64,000 nt of DNA from Pseudoalteromonas sp. P1-9 (GCF_001399975.1 NZ_LKBD01000023.1:1-64000); one strand, 5' to 3'; positions 30,984 to 40,454 are shown, counted from the first letter of the stretch. Translations and numbers: made by a program. Notes: generated from the letters alone by a model not told the origin.

Positions 30984-32204
30984 CTAAATAAACTGTTCGA
31001 GATCTTTTTTGGTATCGGATGTTTGACACTGCAGCTCTCTACTATTTTCATTGGCATTCGTAATATTATCTTTCGCCATATGGCCGAGTTCGACAATTTG
31101 TTGCACCGAGGAATGTGTTTGTTGTTGTGTATGTTCCAGCTGATGCACCGCCGCAACAATTTCTTGTAACTGTGATTGGTTGCTTTCTAATTCTTTAGTC
31201 ATTTGGCTAAACACATCATTAGTATTGGCTATTGAACTTTCAGCACTGCTCGACTGCTCAATTAACTGCTCAGTTTCGCGGTTTGTTTCACCAACAAGCG
31301 TATTCATTTGGTTAATAAAATCATTAATTTGGCGAGTTGCATCGTTAACTTTTACTGATAATGAACGCACTTCATCTGCTACCACAGCAAAGCCACGACC
31401 GGCTTCACCTGCGCGTGCAGCCTCAATTGCGGCATTCAGCGCCAATAGGTTAGTTTGGTCTGAAAACTCTTCAACCATAGTGAGGATTTTTCGAATGTTG
31501 TCTGAGTTTTCTTTTAAGCCACCCACGGTTGTGGCGAAGCTACCTAGTAATTCGGTCATGCGCTGAATTTTAGTTACTAGATTACCAATTTCATTAGCGG
31601 AGGTATGAACTTTACTCAGGTTTTCAACATTCGCATCAAAAGTCATTTGGGTATTTTGTGAGATTTGATTTAGGCTTTGGCTAACTTCTTCACTGGCGGT
31701 AAAAATTGTATTACTAAGTGCTAGCTGCTCTTCACCAATGTGGTTGGTTTCAGTCATCGACTTAGTCACGTTTTGATTGGTCATTTCAGCCAGTTCAGCT
31801 TTTTCATACACCTGTTTTAATAGCGCTTCTAAACGCGAAACAAAGGTATTGTACTGTTCGCTGAGTTCACGAAACTCGTCAAAGGTAAATTGTGGTAAAT
31901 GGGTTGCTAAATCAGCACCTTTTTCATTGATATCTGTCAGTGTTTTCTTTAATGCATTGATCGGGCGCACAATTAAAAAGTGCATGTAAAAGCAGGTAAA
32001 AAAGAAACTGCCAACACTGATTAACGCGATAAACCAATAGCTCATATCAATATGGCCATTATCAGTCAACTCTTGGTACAGCCAAATTAATGTAATAACT
32101 TGAAAGGCAAACAGAAAGCTCAAATTGCCAAAAATTTTGCGTGTTAATGTAAAGAAAAAGGTTTTTTCAATTTTTTCGTATAATTGCATATATAAAGAAC
32201 TCAT
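30984..32204 (-). CDS. methyl-accepting chemotaxis protein with minimal periplasmic loop
   Basis: The 406-residue transducer has two membrane helices at about 28-46 and 57-78 joined by only some ten residues (around [10 protein letters not shown]). It therefore has no room for a periplasmic ligand domain. A HAMP-like region follows (about 80-130), then the cytoplasmic coiled coil with the signalling tip in [18 protein letters not shown] and [15 protein letters not shown], where CheW and CheA bind. Input could come through the membrane itself or from a partner. The gene immediately upstream (28-bp gap) is probably co-transcribed and may be that partner. No CheB/CheR-tethering pentapeptide is obvious. 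Confidence 0.9.
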   Translation of the reverse strand: MSSLYMQLYEKIEKTFFFTLTRKIFGNLSFLFAFQVITLIWLYQELTDNGHIDMSYWFIALISVGSFFFTCFYMHFLIVRPINALKKTLTDINEKGADLATHLPQFTFDEFRELSEQYNTFVSRLEALLKQVYEKAELAEMTNQNVTKSMTETNHIGEEQLALSNTIFTASEEVSQSLNQISQNTQMTFDANVENLSKVHTSANEIGNLVTKIQRMTELLGSFATTVGGLKENSDNIRKILTMVEEFSDQTNLLALNAAIEAARAGEAGRGFAVVADEVRSLSVKVNDATRQINDFINQMNTLVGETNRETEQLIEQSSSAESSIANTNDVFSQMTKELESNQSQLQEIVAAVHQLEHTQQQTHSSVQQIVELGHMAKDNITNANENSRELQCQTSDTKKDLEQFI

Positions 32205-32232
32205 TTTGCATGCCTTAAATGACCTTTACCCT

Positions 32233-32742
32233 TTAAAAAAGCTCAACATCATCATCGTGCTGTTGTTGTTCTAATTGACGATGTAATTCAAGCGCTTGCT
32301 GTTTGGTTTTACCATCCATAATTGCGTGAAATATTTGATGTTCAGATTCCATTGAATAACTATTTTTTAATTGGGTGCGCAATCCTTGCCACTTATCTTC
32401 ATCGGCTAAGTTATCATTATCTTGAATCAAATGACTCAATTGGTCCATGGTTTGCTGAATATGTGACAATTGTTGTGTCAGCCTATCGTAAAACTGAAAC
32501 GCCATAACCCCATTGTTTACACTGTGCTGTATTTGTTGGTGTAATTCATCTAATTTCGACGAAGTGCTTTTTTCATTTTCAAGTTTGCTGCAAATGTCGG
32601 CAAGATTTTGAAAAACTCGGCTTAACTCTAATATATCTTGGTCGCTTTGACTAAGGCTTAGCGTCAATTGCGTATTGCATAAAAGGAGTAGGCGGGAGGC
32701 TTCACTGCGAAAACAAAATAAATCTTGCTGTTGTTGGTCCAT
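32233..32742 (-). CDS. hypothetical helical protein co-transcribed with chemotaxis transducer
   Basis: The 169 residues are almost entirely helical and polar: FCFRSEASRLLLLCNTQLTL, then heptad-rich helices, then VMAFQFYDRLTQQLSHIQQ and LSHLIQDNDNLADEDKW. The C-terminal tail is Gln/His/Asp-rich and ends DDDVELF. The 'FQFYDRLTQ' helix is reminiscent of the CheZ and type-III chemotaxis helper style, and an acidic VELF tail could be a docking peptide, but both are inference. It starts 28 bp ahead of the transducer gene. I do not recognise a named family. Confidence 0.6.
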   Translation of the reverse strand: MDQQQQDLFCFRSEASRLLLLCNTQLTLSLSQSDQDILELSRVFQNLADICSKLENEKSTSSKLDELHQQIQHSVNNGVMAFQFYDRLTQQLSHIQQTMDQLSHLIQDNDNLADEDKWQGLRTQLKNSYSMESEHQIFHAIMDGKTKQQALELHRQLEQQQHDDDVELF

Positions 32743-32784
32743 TAAATGCCCCTAGGTAACTAAATGATGCGCTTTTAGTTAGGA

Positions 32785-33480
32785 TTATTTTTGCAATAGA
32801 AAGCTCTGTGCTTTAGAGGGGTAATTAGTAAAAATGCCATCTACACCAAGCGCAAGCATATCGTTAATATCTTCCTGTTTATCTACAGTATAGGCAAAAA
32901 CCTTTAAGTTTCTTGTTTTTGCATCGGCAACGTACTCGCAGTTAATAAAATTTTTATCCACATGCACGCTGTAGGCATTTAACCGTTCAGCAAATTCACA
33001 ATACCCCAGCGGAATAGAACCGGTTAATGCACCTATTTTTACCCAAGGCAATTGTTGTTTAAGCCATTTTAGCTGGTGATGATCAAAAGAGGATATTAGA
33101 AGGTTTTCACGTGTTAGCAGCCCTGCTTGAACTTGTTGCTCGATTAGTTTGACTAGCTTATCGAGTGCGAAGGTGTGTTTGAGTTCTAGGTTTAATAACG
33201 TTTGATTATTAACCCATTGAAATACTTCTTCAATGCTTGGTACGGTTTGTCCATTACCTGCATCATATTGTTGCACTTCGGCAAGTGTGAGTTTGTTAAC
33301 TTTTCCTCGCCCACTGGTTGTTCTATCAAGCCAAGTATCGTGAATAACGGCAAAACCATCGAGCGTACTTTGTAAGTCAATTTCAATGCCATCAACACCC
33401 AATTCCAACGCCGCTAATATCGCTGAGCGAGTGTTTTCAGGATACAAACCACTGGCGCCTCGGTGGGCAAAAACTTTCAT
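32785..33480 (-). CDS. ugpQ: glycerophosphodiester phosphodiesterase
   Basis: This enzyme hydrolyses glycerophosphodiesters to glycerol-3-phosphate plus alcohol. The 231-residue cytoplasmic TIM barrel has the catalytic AHRGASGLYPENT and the metal site GVDGIEIDLQSTLDGFAVIH followed by DTWLDRTTSG. NLELKH and GVDGIFTNYPSKA complete the GDPD signature. There is no signal peptide, so it is the cytoplasmic UgpQ type rather than periplasmic GlpQ. It sits 42 bp ahead of the helper/chemotaxis pair on the same strand and could be the first gene of that transcript. Confidence 0.93.
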   Translation of the reverse strand: MKVFAHRGASGLYPENTRSAILAALELGVDGIEIDLQSTLDGFAVIHDTWLDRTTSGRGKVNKLTLAEVQQYDAGNGQTVPSIEEVFQWVNNQTLLNLELKHTFALDKLVKLIEQQVQAGLLTRENLLISSFDHHQLKWLKQQLPWVKIGALTGSIPLGYCEFAERLNAYSVHVDKNFINCEYVADAKTRNLKVFAYTVDKQEDINDMLALGVDGIFTNYPSKAQSFLLQK

Positions 33481-33742
33481 GTACTAACCCTTCTTGCTCT
33501 TAGTCAAAAGTTTATCTCGCACTCAACTTACCACAGCTTAACGGTTAAATTGCACAATTACTTTGAAATCAATCAAGGTTTTCTACATCTGTTGAAAGCT
33601 AAATCGCAATTCACCTCATTAGCTAATCATTCTAGCTAGGTTGTTTGCTAATAGCGTTCCCGTTTACCTGTACTAAGCAATAGCTAAAATTCAGCCTTGC
33701 GGGGTGTTTATTTATGCTCACAGGCTTGGCTGAGTTAGTATT

Positions 33743-34618
33743 TTATAATTTTGCCGCTTTAGCTTGTTTGTTAACTAGATAAGTTTCAAAAAATGCGCCA
33801 CTAATCACCAACGAGCCACCAATTAATGTCGTCAGTGTTATTTTTTCGTGTAACAGTAAAAAGGCGAAAAAACTGGCATACAAAGGCTGCAAGCATGAAA
33901 TTAAGCCTGCAGTTTTAGCACTTAAATGAGCAAGGCTTGCGGCAAATAAAGCATGTGGGGTTGCGGTAAACACTACACCAACAAGTAAAAGTAAATAGAG
34001 GTCGTGTTGCGAAACTAGGTTAAGGGGGACTTCAACAAATGCGCATAACATTATGCTTGCAACAAGGGTTTGATAAAGCATCGTTTGCGGCCCCGAATAA
34101 CCCATAAAAAAGCGCTTGTGCAGAATATTGCGCAGAGCAAATAAAAATCCCGAGAACATGCCTGTTACTATGCCAAGGGTAACTTGATTACCAAGGTTAG
34201 CTTCCGGTACAAGCAAATAAATCCCAAGTAACACCATCATGGCAATAAACACATCTTGCATATGAGGTAGGCGCTTTGAAAACAGCGGCTCCATAAACAC
34301 GGTCATCACAGGGTAGGTAAAAAATGCGATTATACCTATAGTGATACCAGCCATTTGCATGCCAGCAAAATACGTCACCCAATGCAAACCAACAACCATA
34401 CCAAGGAGCAAGGCAACACCGTAATCTTTTGTCTGTTTTAACAAAATAGCTTGGCGTGTAAAAAGTAAAAAGGCACACAAAGCAATTGCAGCTACAGCGG
34501 TGCGATAAACGGTGATATCTAGCGCGTTAAGACCAATTAATTTGGCAAACAGTGCAGTGCCACCAAATAGTAAAACGGCAGAGTGTAAAAAGGTTAAGCT
34601 TTGCTTTTCAGGGGACAT
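33743..34618 (-). CDS. EamA/DMT-family membrane transporter
   Basis: The 291-residue protein has about ten transmembrane helices arranged as two EamA repeats. In the first, ALFAKLIGLNALDITVYRTAVAAI and AGITIGIIAFFTYPVMTVFM mark helices 1-2 and 4-5. In the second, HAAxLSAKTAGLISCLQPLY lies near helices 9-10. Family members export or import amino acids, nucleotide sugars or other metabolites; the substrate cannot be told here. The preceding 262 bp up to ugpQ shows no gene. Confidence 0.85.
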   Translation of the reverse strand: MSPEKQSLTFLHSAVLLFGGTALFAKLIGLNALDITVYRTAVAAIALCAFLLFTRQAILLKQTKDYGVALLLGMVVGLHWVTYFAGMQMAGITIGIIAFFTYPVMTVFMEPLFSKRLPHMQDVFIAMMVLLGIYLLVPEANLGNQVTLGIVTGMFSGFLFALRNILHKRFFMGYSGPQTMLYQTLVASIMLCAFVEVPLNLVSQHDLYLLLLVGVVFTATPHALFAASLAHLSAKTAGLISCLQPLYASFFAFLLLHEKITLTTLIGGSLVISGAFFETYLVNKQAKAAKL

Positions 34619-34727
34619 AATAAGCAGAAAAAAGAATAATTTGCCGTATTATATCAAGATAAATTTAGCGAGAGATTTTTATTTGAAATACTTGGTATTG
34701 AATTTAAAAATAAGAGAGGTTGGAAAG

Positions 34728-34803
34728 TGGTGGAGCTAAGCAGGATCGAACTGCTGACCTCCTGCGTGCAAGGCAGGCGCTCTCCCAGCTGAGCTATAGC
34801 CCC
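34728..34803 (-). tRNA. tRNA-Ala (UGC anticodon)
   Basis: A 76-nt cloverleaf includes encoded CCA. The acceptor GGGGCTA pairs with TAGCTCC and includes the G3-U70 wobble that marks alanine tRNAs. The anticodon stem CCTGC/GCAGG exposes TGC, and the T-arm AGCAG-TTCGATC-CTGCT is complete. It stands alone, whereas this isoacceptor is usually inside rRNA operons. Confidence 0.95.
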
Positions 34804-34944
34804 ACATTCCAAAAAAGGACATTCAAACCATGTTGCGTTTGAACGGGCAGAACTTTAATTTTTTTTCTGTCACTGGTCAAGTATTTTTTGTAGCATAAAA
34901 GATAATTTTCGCTTGTTTGCACATTAATTGTGCGAGAGAGACCA

Positions 34945-35733
34945 ATGGATATTAAAAACTATAACAATCATGCATGGAATAAACAGGTTGAAGCACATAA
35001 TGAGTGGACTCAACCTGTCACGACTGAACAAGTAGACGCGGCACGAAAAGGTGAGTGGTCAATTGTTTTAACGCCACATAAACGCGTGCCTCATAACTGG
35101 TTTGGCGATCTTAAAGGCAAAAAAGTGCTTTGTCTTGCTTCTGGTGGTGGTCAGCAAGGGCCTATTTTAGCGGCTGCGGGTGCTGATGTAACCGTATTTG
35201 ACTTATCTGAAAATCAACTTGCGCAAGATGCGCAGGTTGCCAAGCGCGATGGCCTAACGTTAACAACCGTTAAAGGTGATATGACAGACTTGAGCTGTTT
35301 TGAAAATGAAAGCTTTGATTTAATTTTCCACCCTTGTTCTAATAATTTTGTGCCTGATATCTCTGGCCTTTGGGCTGAGGCTGCGCGAGTATTAAAAGTA
35401 AACGGACGTTTACTAAGCGGCTTTATTAACCCTGCAGCGTATATCTTTGATTGGTTCGAAGCTGAAAAAGGCATTACTAAAGTCAGACATAAGTTACCTT
35501 TTAGTGATATAGATAATTTAACCCAAGAAGAGCTAGCGCTGCTAAAAGAGCAAGATGAGCCATTGGTGTTTAGTCATTCATTTGAAGAGCAAATTAAAGG
35601 TCAGCTAGATAATGGTTTATTGTTGATCGATATGTTCGAAGATGATTGGCATTCAATGGCGTTTTCTGAATATTTCCCGCCAACCATGGCATGTTTAACG
35701 ATTAAGTTACCACAAGCAGTATGGAATCTTTAA
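34945..35733 (+). CDS. class I SAM-dependent methyltransferase
   Basis: The 262-residue start at 34945 is taken for its ribosome site (GCGAGAGAG); an upstream GTG at 34930 adds five residues. The Rossmann fold is clear: motif I KKVLCLASGGGQQGPILAAAG, motif II ADVTVFDLSENQL, then KGDMTDLSCFENESFDLIFH and the post-motif III LKVNGRLLSGFINPA. The N-terminal HAWNKQVEAHNEWTQPV is conserved in a family of uncharacterised methyltransferases. The substrate is unknown. Its stop overlaps the ATG of the following lipoprotein gene by one base. Confidence 0.88.
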   Translation: MDIKNYNNHAWNKQVEAHNEWTQPVTTEQVDAARKGEWSIVLTPHKRVPHNWFGDLKGKKVLCLASGGGQQGPILAAAGADVTVFDLSENQLAQDAQVAKRDGLTLTTVKGDMTDLSCFENESFDLIFHPCSNNFVPDISGLWAEAARVLKVNGRLLSGFINPAAYIFDWFEAEKGITKVRHKLPFSDIDNLTQEELALLKEQDEPLVFSHSFEEQIKGQLDNGLLLIDMFEDDWHSMAFSEYFPPTMACLTIKLPQAVWNL

Positions 35734-36131
35734 TGAAGCAAATAATTTTAACGGTGTTGGGCGCGACTTTGTTAAGTGGCTGTGCAAAATCAGCACCAGA
35801 GCCTGAAGATTTTGAGATAGTTAACGAGCAGCTAAGAACCATAACAGGCAATGACGGCGCTAAGTTATTTTCATATTTAGTTACGGTAAAAGCCGGTTCT
35901 CAAAAGTTAATAAATAAAAAGCGCCGCTTAACAAAATCAGAAATGCGCACTTTGTTAAAACAAGAGAATTTTATTGATTCATCATCACTTAAACTCGATC
36001 TTGAAGACAAAGCAGCACTACAACTTGATGCTGAATTAAAAAAGAAAAACTACTGCCAAGATAGTTATCAAATTGAAGAAGTTAAATGGCGCGATTACAG
36101 CGTGAGATTAAGCGGGCGCTGCGATGAGTGA
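35733..36131 (+). CDS. small lipoprotein of unknown function
   Basis: The start at 35733 (TAATG overlap with the methyltransferase) yields a typical type II signal peptide, MKQIILTVLGATLLSGCAKS, with lipobox LLSGC. The mature 113-residue protein is polar and charged, with Lys-rich and acidic helices and a late Cys pair (KKNYCQDS and SGRCDE) that could form a disulfide. I do not recognise the family. It is translationally coupled on both sides, overlapping the following deacylase gene by eight bases, so it belongs to a three-gene operon. Confidence 0.7.
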   Translation: MKQIILTVLGATLLSGCAKSAPEPEDFEIVNEQLRTITGNDGAKLFSYLVTVKAGSQKLINKKRRLTKSEMRTLLKQENFIDSSSLKLDLEDKAALQLDAELKKKNYCQDSYQIEEVKWRDYSVRLSGRCDE

Positions 36132-36612
36132 TATTGCGTTTCTTGAAAAGGTGTTTAGCGAGCTGGCAATTGACTGTGAAAAAATATCACATCCGCCACT
36201 TCATACCGCAGTAGAAGCAGATCGTCTGTTGTTGGAACGCCCCGGAACGCGCTTAAAAAATTTATTCTTACGCGATAATTACGGCAAGCGACACTTTTTG
36301 CTCATTACGTCACCGAATAAACAGGTCGATTTAAAAGCCTTATCAAAATCACAAGAATTGTCACGTTTGGGCTTTGCTTCAAATGAACGTTTAGCAAAAT
36401 ACTTAGGTGTAAAACCTGGGTGTGTTTCCATGTTGGCGCTTTTAAATGATGCTGAAAATGCGGTGCAACTATGGGTGGACGATGCGATATGGCAATCTGA
36501 TTTATTTCATTGCCATCCTTTTGATAATACACAAACTTGGTTAATGCAAAAAAGCGACTTACTTAAAGTGTTTGAATACTCCAATCACAGTGTAGAGCTA
36601 GTGAGTTTGTAA
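36124..36612 (+). CDS. prolyl-tRNA deacylase-like protein (YbaK/ProX family)
   Basis: The 162-residue protein has the YbaK editing-domain layout: HTAVEADRLLLERPGTRLKN (catalytic-site Lys in RLKNLFLRD), LLITSPNKQVDLKALSKSQ, RLGFASNERLAKYLGVKPG and VSMLALLNDAENAVQL. It resembles free-standing ProXp-ala/PrdX proteins, which clear Ala-tRNA-Pro. The exact tRNA specificity is not provable by eye. It ends with a 15-bp overlap of the convergent MFS gene. Confidence 0.88.
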   Translation: MSDIAFLEKVFSELAIDCEKISHPPLHTAVEADRLLLERPGTRLKNLFLRDNYGKRHFLLITSPNKQVDLKALSKSQELSRLGFASNERLAKYLGVKPGCVSMLALLNDAENAVQLWVDDAIWQSDLFHCHPFDNTQTWLMQKSDLLKVFEYSNHSVELVSL

Positions 36613-37740
36613 GCGTTTAAATTTAGCTACCAGTAAGCCCGAGACCACACACATCAGTAGCAAGGTCATTAAAAACGCACTTTTGCCAGCGTGCTGATAA
36701 ATAAGCCCTGGCAAAAATGACCCCAGCGTACCGCCACAATAATAAAAAGATACATACAGTCCATTAGTTAGCGAGCTAGGCGCATAGCTGATTTGGTTAA
36801 GTAAAGCGGAGGCGCTGGCATGAATAATAAACATCGCGCCACAAAACACCGTAAAACCGATAAAAAAGAGCGTAAACGTGGTGGAAAATAAGCTTGTAAT
36901 ACTGAGCGCATAAACCACAAAGCTAATCACCAATAAATTAACTTTACCTTGTGTAAGGTTTTGCAAACGGGTGCTTAATAATGAGAAGCAAGCACCTAAC
37001 AGGTAGCCTGAATACACCAAACCAATATCTTTTGAGCTAGTGAACTTATAATCATTTTGCAAAATAAAAGGTAAATAATTTAATAGCGCAGTAAAGCAGA
37101 AAAACATGCCAAATACGGCGCAGTAAAGGTACAAAGTGCTGCCTTTAGTTACCTTGTGTAGGTTCTCTTTTAGTGATGCTGGTACGTTTCTTTGACCGAC
37201 ATAATCACGCACTTTTTTATTGGCAAGACTAAGTGATAACAGTACTAATACAATTGCGAGCAAATAAAAATAAACCTGCCAATGGGTGTATTCGCTTATT
37301 GAAGCGCTGAAAACGCGTCCTAAAAAACCACCTGCAATTGTGCTTAAAATATAAGTTGTGACTGCTTTACTCAAAAAGCTGTAGCGATAATGTTCGCCAA
37401 TATACGATGTCATTGCGGTGAGTGCCGCTGGCAGCAGTAAACCTTGTAAAAATCGAATAATAAGTAAGTGCTGAAACGTTTGCGATAAAGGTAATAACGC
37501 ACAACTAATACCTAGTAAAAACAGCGCTGTTTTTAATAATGTGAGTGAGTTTATACGAAGTAGCAGATAACCATAAACCAATGGCGCAACCGCTAATGGC
37601 AGCATGGTCACGGTCATTAGTAAGCCCGCCTGCGCAGACGTTAAATGGTATGACTGTGCCAGTAAAGGCAAAATTGGCTGTGGTCCATATAATACAAAAA
37701 ACGTAAAGACCGAGCACAAAAGTAAATGTATAAACTTCAT
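36598..37740 (-). CDS. MFS transporter
   Basis: The 380-residue protein has about twelve hydrophobic helices in two halves. The first begins MKFIHLLLCSVFTFFVLYGP with QPILPLLAQSYHLTSAQAGL, and the second begins near YCAVFGMFFCFTALLNYLPF. The loop between helices 2 and 3 is unusually short on the classic GxxxDRxGRR motif. The pattern is close to the YnfM/arabinose-type efflux branch. The substrate is unknown. No clear Shine-Dalgarno lies before the ATG. Its 3' end overlaps the deacylase gene tail-to-tail. Confidence 0.83.
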   Translation of the reverse strand: MKFIHLLLCSVFTFFVLYGPQPILPLLAQSYHLTSAQAGLLMTVTMLPLAVAPLVYGYLLLRINSLTLLKTALFLLGISCALLPLSQTFQHLLIIRFLQGLLLPAALTAMTSYIGEHYRYSFLSKAVTTYILSTIAGGFLGRVFSASISEYTHWQVYFYLLAIVLVLLSLSLANKKVRDYVGQRNVPASLKENLHKVTKGSTLYLYCAVFGMFFCFTALLNYLPFILQNDYKFTSSKDIGLVYSGYLLGACFSLLSTRLQNLTQGKVNLLVISFVVYALSITSLFSTTFTLFFIGFTVFCGAMFIIHASASALLNQISYAPSSLTNGLYVSFYYCGGTLGSFLPGLIYQHAGKSAFLMTLLLMCVVSGLLVAKFKRLQTH

Positions 37741-37898
37741 GGTGAGAGAGAGTTGTTTATAACGGCCAAATTGTACCTTATTTTTAATTACTTAACCTTA
37801 GTTCAAAGTAACTTTTCTTTGATTTAAGTTATGCTGGCTTCACATCTGGTGAATGGCTGTTATAAAATAACGCTAATACTTTTATAAGAGAATTAATC

Positions 37899-38441
37899 AT
37901 GGGTTCATTACAAGATCAGTTGCTAAAAGCAGGCCTTACTACTGAGCATAATATGAAGGTTGCTAAGTCAGAAAAGCGTAAACAAAACAAAAAGAAGAAG
38001 AAAAAAGGCGCAACCAGTAACCCAACCGATTTGCAAAAGCATATTGAGCAAACTAAAGCTGAGCAAGCTAAAAAAGCAGCTGAAGTAAATGCGCAGAAGC
38101 AGGCTGAACTAAAAGAAAAAGAGCAGGTAGCTCGCGTTAAACAAATTCTAGAGCATCACAACCAAGACGAAATTAGTGGTGATGTTACCTTTAACTTTAC
38201 CTTTGAAAGCAAAATTAAAGAACTTGAAGTTAATGAAATTACTCACAAACAACTGGTAAAAGGTTTGTTGGCTATTTGCTATTTAGAGGGCAAGTTCTAT
38301 GTACTGCCTGATGAACCTGCACGCAAAATTGCTGAGGTAGACGAAAAATATATTGTACTGCATGCAGAGCCGGAAAAAGATCAAAAGGATGAAGATGATC
38401 CTTACGCAGACTTTGAAATACCAGATGACATCATGTGGTAA
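37899..38441 (+). CDS. DUF2058 family protein (YaiL-like)
   Basis: The 180-residue soluble protein begins MGSLQDQLLKAGLTTEHNMK and has a long Lys-rich stretch (KRKQNKKKKKKG) likely to bind nucleic acid. A coiled coil (about residues 45-85) and an acidic C-terminus (DEDDPYADFEIPDDIMW) follow. These are the family traits of DUF2058/YaiL; its function is not established, though nucleoprotein or polysaccharide roles have been suggested. ATAAGAGAATTAATC gives the start. A strong terminator follows. Confidence 0.88.
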   Translation: MGSLQDQLLKAGLTTEHNMKVAKSEKRKQNKKKKKKGATSNPTDLQKHIEQTKAEQAKKAAEVNAQKQAELKEKEQVARVKQILEHHNQDEISGDVTFNFTFESKIKELEVNEITHKQLVKGLLAICYLEGKFYVLPDEPARKIAEVDEKYIVLHAEPEKDQKDEDDPYADFEIPDDIMW

Positions 38442-38452
38442 TCCACTGTGTA

Positions 38453-38482
38453 AAAAATGCCTCATTTATTGAGGCATTTTTG
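38453..38482 (+). terminator. intrinsic terminator after DUF2058 gene
   Basis: AAAAATGCCTCA pairs with TGAGGCATTTTT around a 5-nt loop. Confidence 0.9.
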
Positions 38483-38687
38483 TTTGTGGTTAAGTAAATA
38501 AATTTGATCAAACGCAAGGTAACGTTCGCTTAGCGACTCAATCTTGTATGCTTGTTTGTTTTTTATACGGATTTGTCTTTACAAAACAGTATGAAAGTGG
38601 TCTACAATAGGTTAGTGCGAGTTTAACTTGTTGATTCAACAGTATATTGCAATTGAGAATTATTTACCGTCGAGATGGAATTATAAT

Positions 38688-39011
38688 ATGAATAAACTTT
38701 CAAAAACGCTCAGTGTAGCGGCTTTAACACTTGTGGGCATGGCGTCAGGCAATGCAATCGCAGCGGATGGTGCGGCACTTTATACAGCTAAAATGTGCCA
38801 AACGTGTCATGGTGCTGAAGGTAAAGCGCCAATTATGCCTCTTTACCCTAAACTTGCAGGTCAAAACAAAGAGTACGCTTTAGCTCAAATGAAAGACATT
38901 AAATCTGGCAAGCGTAACAATGGCATGGCTTCTGCGATGAAGGCAATGGTTGCTAATGTTACTGATGAAGAGCTAGAAGCAATTGCTGATTATTTATCTA
39001 AAGTAAAATAA
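38688..39011 (+). CDS. periplasmic c-type cytochrome (c553-like)
   Basis: The start at 38688 is chosen because it begins a normal signal peptide (MNKLSKTLSVAALTLVGMAS, cleaved near AIAADG); the upstream frame to 38628 does not. The mature protein of about 84 residues binds one heme at CQTCHG, with a likely Met axial ligand in NNGMASAMKAM. IMPLYPKLAGQNKEYALAQM is typical of small electron-carrier cytochromes that serve terminal oxidases or reductases. TACAAT at about 38602 could be the -10 element. It is followed by a terminator. Confidence 0.9.
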   Translation: MNKLSKTLSVAALTLVGMASGNAIAADGAALYTAKMCQTCHGAEGKAPIMPLYPKLAGQNKEYALAQMKDIKSGKRNNGMASAMKAMVANVTDEELEAIADYLSKVK

Positions 39012-39027
39012 TTACTTTATTGATTCA

Positions 39028-39053
39028 AAAAGCCGCAGATGCGGCTTTTTTTG
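39028..39053 (+). terminator. intrinsic terminator after cytochrome gene
   Basis: AAAAAGCCGCA pairs with TGCGGCTTTTTTT with a very short GA-centred loop. Confidence 0.88.
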
Positions 39054-39093
39054 TTTATAATGCGCGGCCAAAATAGCGAAGCGGGTAATAAAA

Positions 39094-40278
39094 ATGGTTC
39101 AGGTTGATGTATTAGTTATTGGTGCAGGTGCCGCAGGTTTAATGTGTGCCGCACAAGCAGGTTACCGTGGACGCTCAGTAACTGTGATTGACATGGGTAA
39201 AAAACCGGGCCGTAAAATCCTGATTAGTGGCGGCGGCCGTTGTAATTTTACCAACGAAAATGCCTCGCCAGAAAATTATCTGTGTACTAATCCGCACTTT
39301 GTTAAATCGTGTTTAAGCCGCTATACCCAACATGACTTTATTGAACTCGTTGATCGCCATGGCCTTGCCTATCATCACAAAACACTCGGTCAGCTATTTT
39401 GCGATAACTCAGCGCAAGATATAGTTGATATTTTATTAACCGAATGCGAATGGGCGGGGGTGACAATCCAACTTCGCCAAGAAGTATTGAGCGTAGAAAA
39501 AACAGAGAATGGTTTTACAGTAACAACCAGTGAAGCAAGCTATAGCTGTGAATCGCTGGTGGTGGCTTCTGGTGGTTTAACTATGCCAAAACTAGGTGCA
39601 ACACCAATCGGTTATAAAATTGCAGAGCAGTTTGGCTTAGATGTATTGCCAACAATGGCTGCTTTAGTGCCTTTCACGTTGCATCAGCACGATAAGGTAC
39701 GTTTTGAAGCTTTATCTGGTATTAGTGTACCGAGTATTGTGACAGCAGACGACGGCACACAGTTTAAAGAAAATATTTTGTTTACGCACCGAGGCTTATC
39801 GGGGCCAGCAACACTGCAAATCTCATCGTTTTGGCGTGCGGGTCAGGCGATATCAATCAACCTGTTACCAGAGCTAGAACTTGCGGGTGAAATTCATACA
39901 CAACGTCAATCAAATGGCCAAAAATCACTTAAAAATATGCTTGGGAGTTTGTTACCAAAGCGTTTTATTGAAATTTTAGTAACGGGTGGTGATATTCCTG
40001 ATAAAGCGATTAATCAGTTATCTCATACTGAAATTGAACAATTATCTGATTTTATTCATAACTGGAAAATAAAACCTAATGGAACAGAGGGTTATAGAAC
40101 CGCTGAAGTTACTTTAGGTGGTGTAAATAGCGCCGAATTAAGCTCTAAAACATTTGAAGCGAATAAAGTTAAAGGGCTTTATTTTATTGGTGAAGTCACC
40201 GAAGTAACCGGTTGGCTCGGGGGTTATAATTTCCAGTATGCGTGGAGCTCCGGCTGGGCGTGCGGCCAAGCTTGTTGA
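39094..40278 (+). CDS. FAD-dependent oxidoreductase of the HI0933/YhiN family
   Basis: The 394-residue flavoprotein has the dinucleotide-binding VIGAGAAGLMCAAQAGYRG, then the family hallmark GRKILISGGGRCNFTNEN. A C-terminal segment EVTEVTGWLGGYNFQYAWSS closes the FAD site. Substrates of YhiN-like proteins are not established, although the fold resembles aminoacetone/BaiN-type enzymes. It is monocistronic. Its end shares a long inverted repeat with the convergent hydrolase gene. Confidence 0.92.
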   Translation: MVQVDVLVIGAGAAGLMCAAQAGYRGRSVTVIDMGKKPGRKILISGGGRCNFTNENASPENYLCTNPHFVKSCLSRYTQHDFIELVDRHGLAYHHKTLGQLFCDNSAQDIVDILLTECEWAGVTIQLRQEVLSVEKTENGFTVTTSEASYSCESLVVASGGLTMPKLGATPIGYKIAEQFGLDVLPTMAALVPFTLHQHDKVRFEALSGISVPSIVTADDGTQFKENILFTHRGLSGPATLQISSFWRAGQAISINLLPELELAGEIHTQRQSNGQKSLKNMLGSLLPKRFIEILVTGGDIPDKAINQLSHTEIEQLSDFIHNWKIKPNGTEGYRTAEVTLGGVNSAELSSKTFEANKVKGLYFIGEVTEVTGWLGGYNFQYAWSSGWACGQAC

Positions 40279-40400
40279 ATAATTTCTGATAATTAAAACG
40301 AAGACAATTGAAATTACATAAAAGACAACCTCTTAGCAAATTAGTGTTGATTTAATCAGTATAGTAAGACCTCTTGGATGCTTTTGGGTTATAAGCAGCA

Positions 40401-40433
40401 AAGAAGGGTTAGTTCAACGAACTAGCCCTTCTT
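40401..40433. terminator. bidirectional terminator, 15-bp stem
   Basis: AAGAAGGGTTAGTTC (40401-40415) pairs with GAACTAGCCCTTCTT (40419-40433) around AAC, with a single wobble. It lies between the convergent oxidoreductase and serine-hydrolase genes and can serve both. Confidence 0.75.
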
Positions 40434-40454
40434 AGGCTCAAATGATTAACTTTA

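Noticed and set aside
33481-33742. Hidden gene or element in the 262-bp gap between ugpQ and the DMT transporter
   Set aside because: No frame with a ribosome site, no palindromic ends and no terminator of quality were found.
34728-34803. Remnant of an rRNA operon around tRNA-Ala
   Set aside because: No 16S, 23S or tRNA-Ile sequence lies on either side, so the tRNA is solitary.
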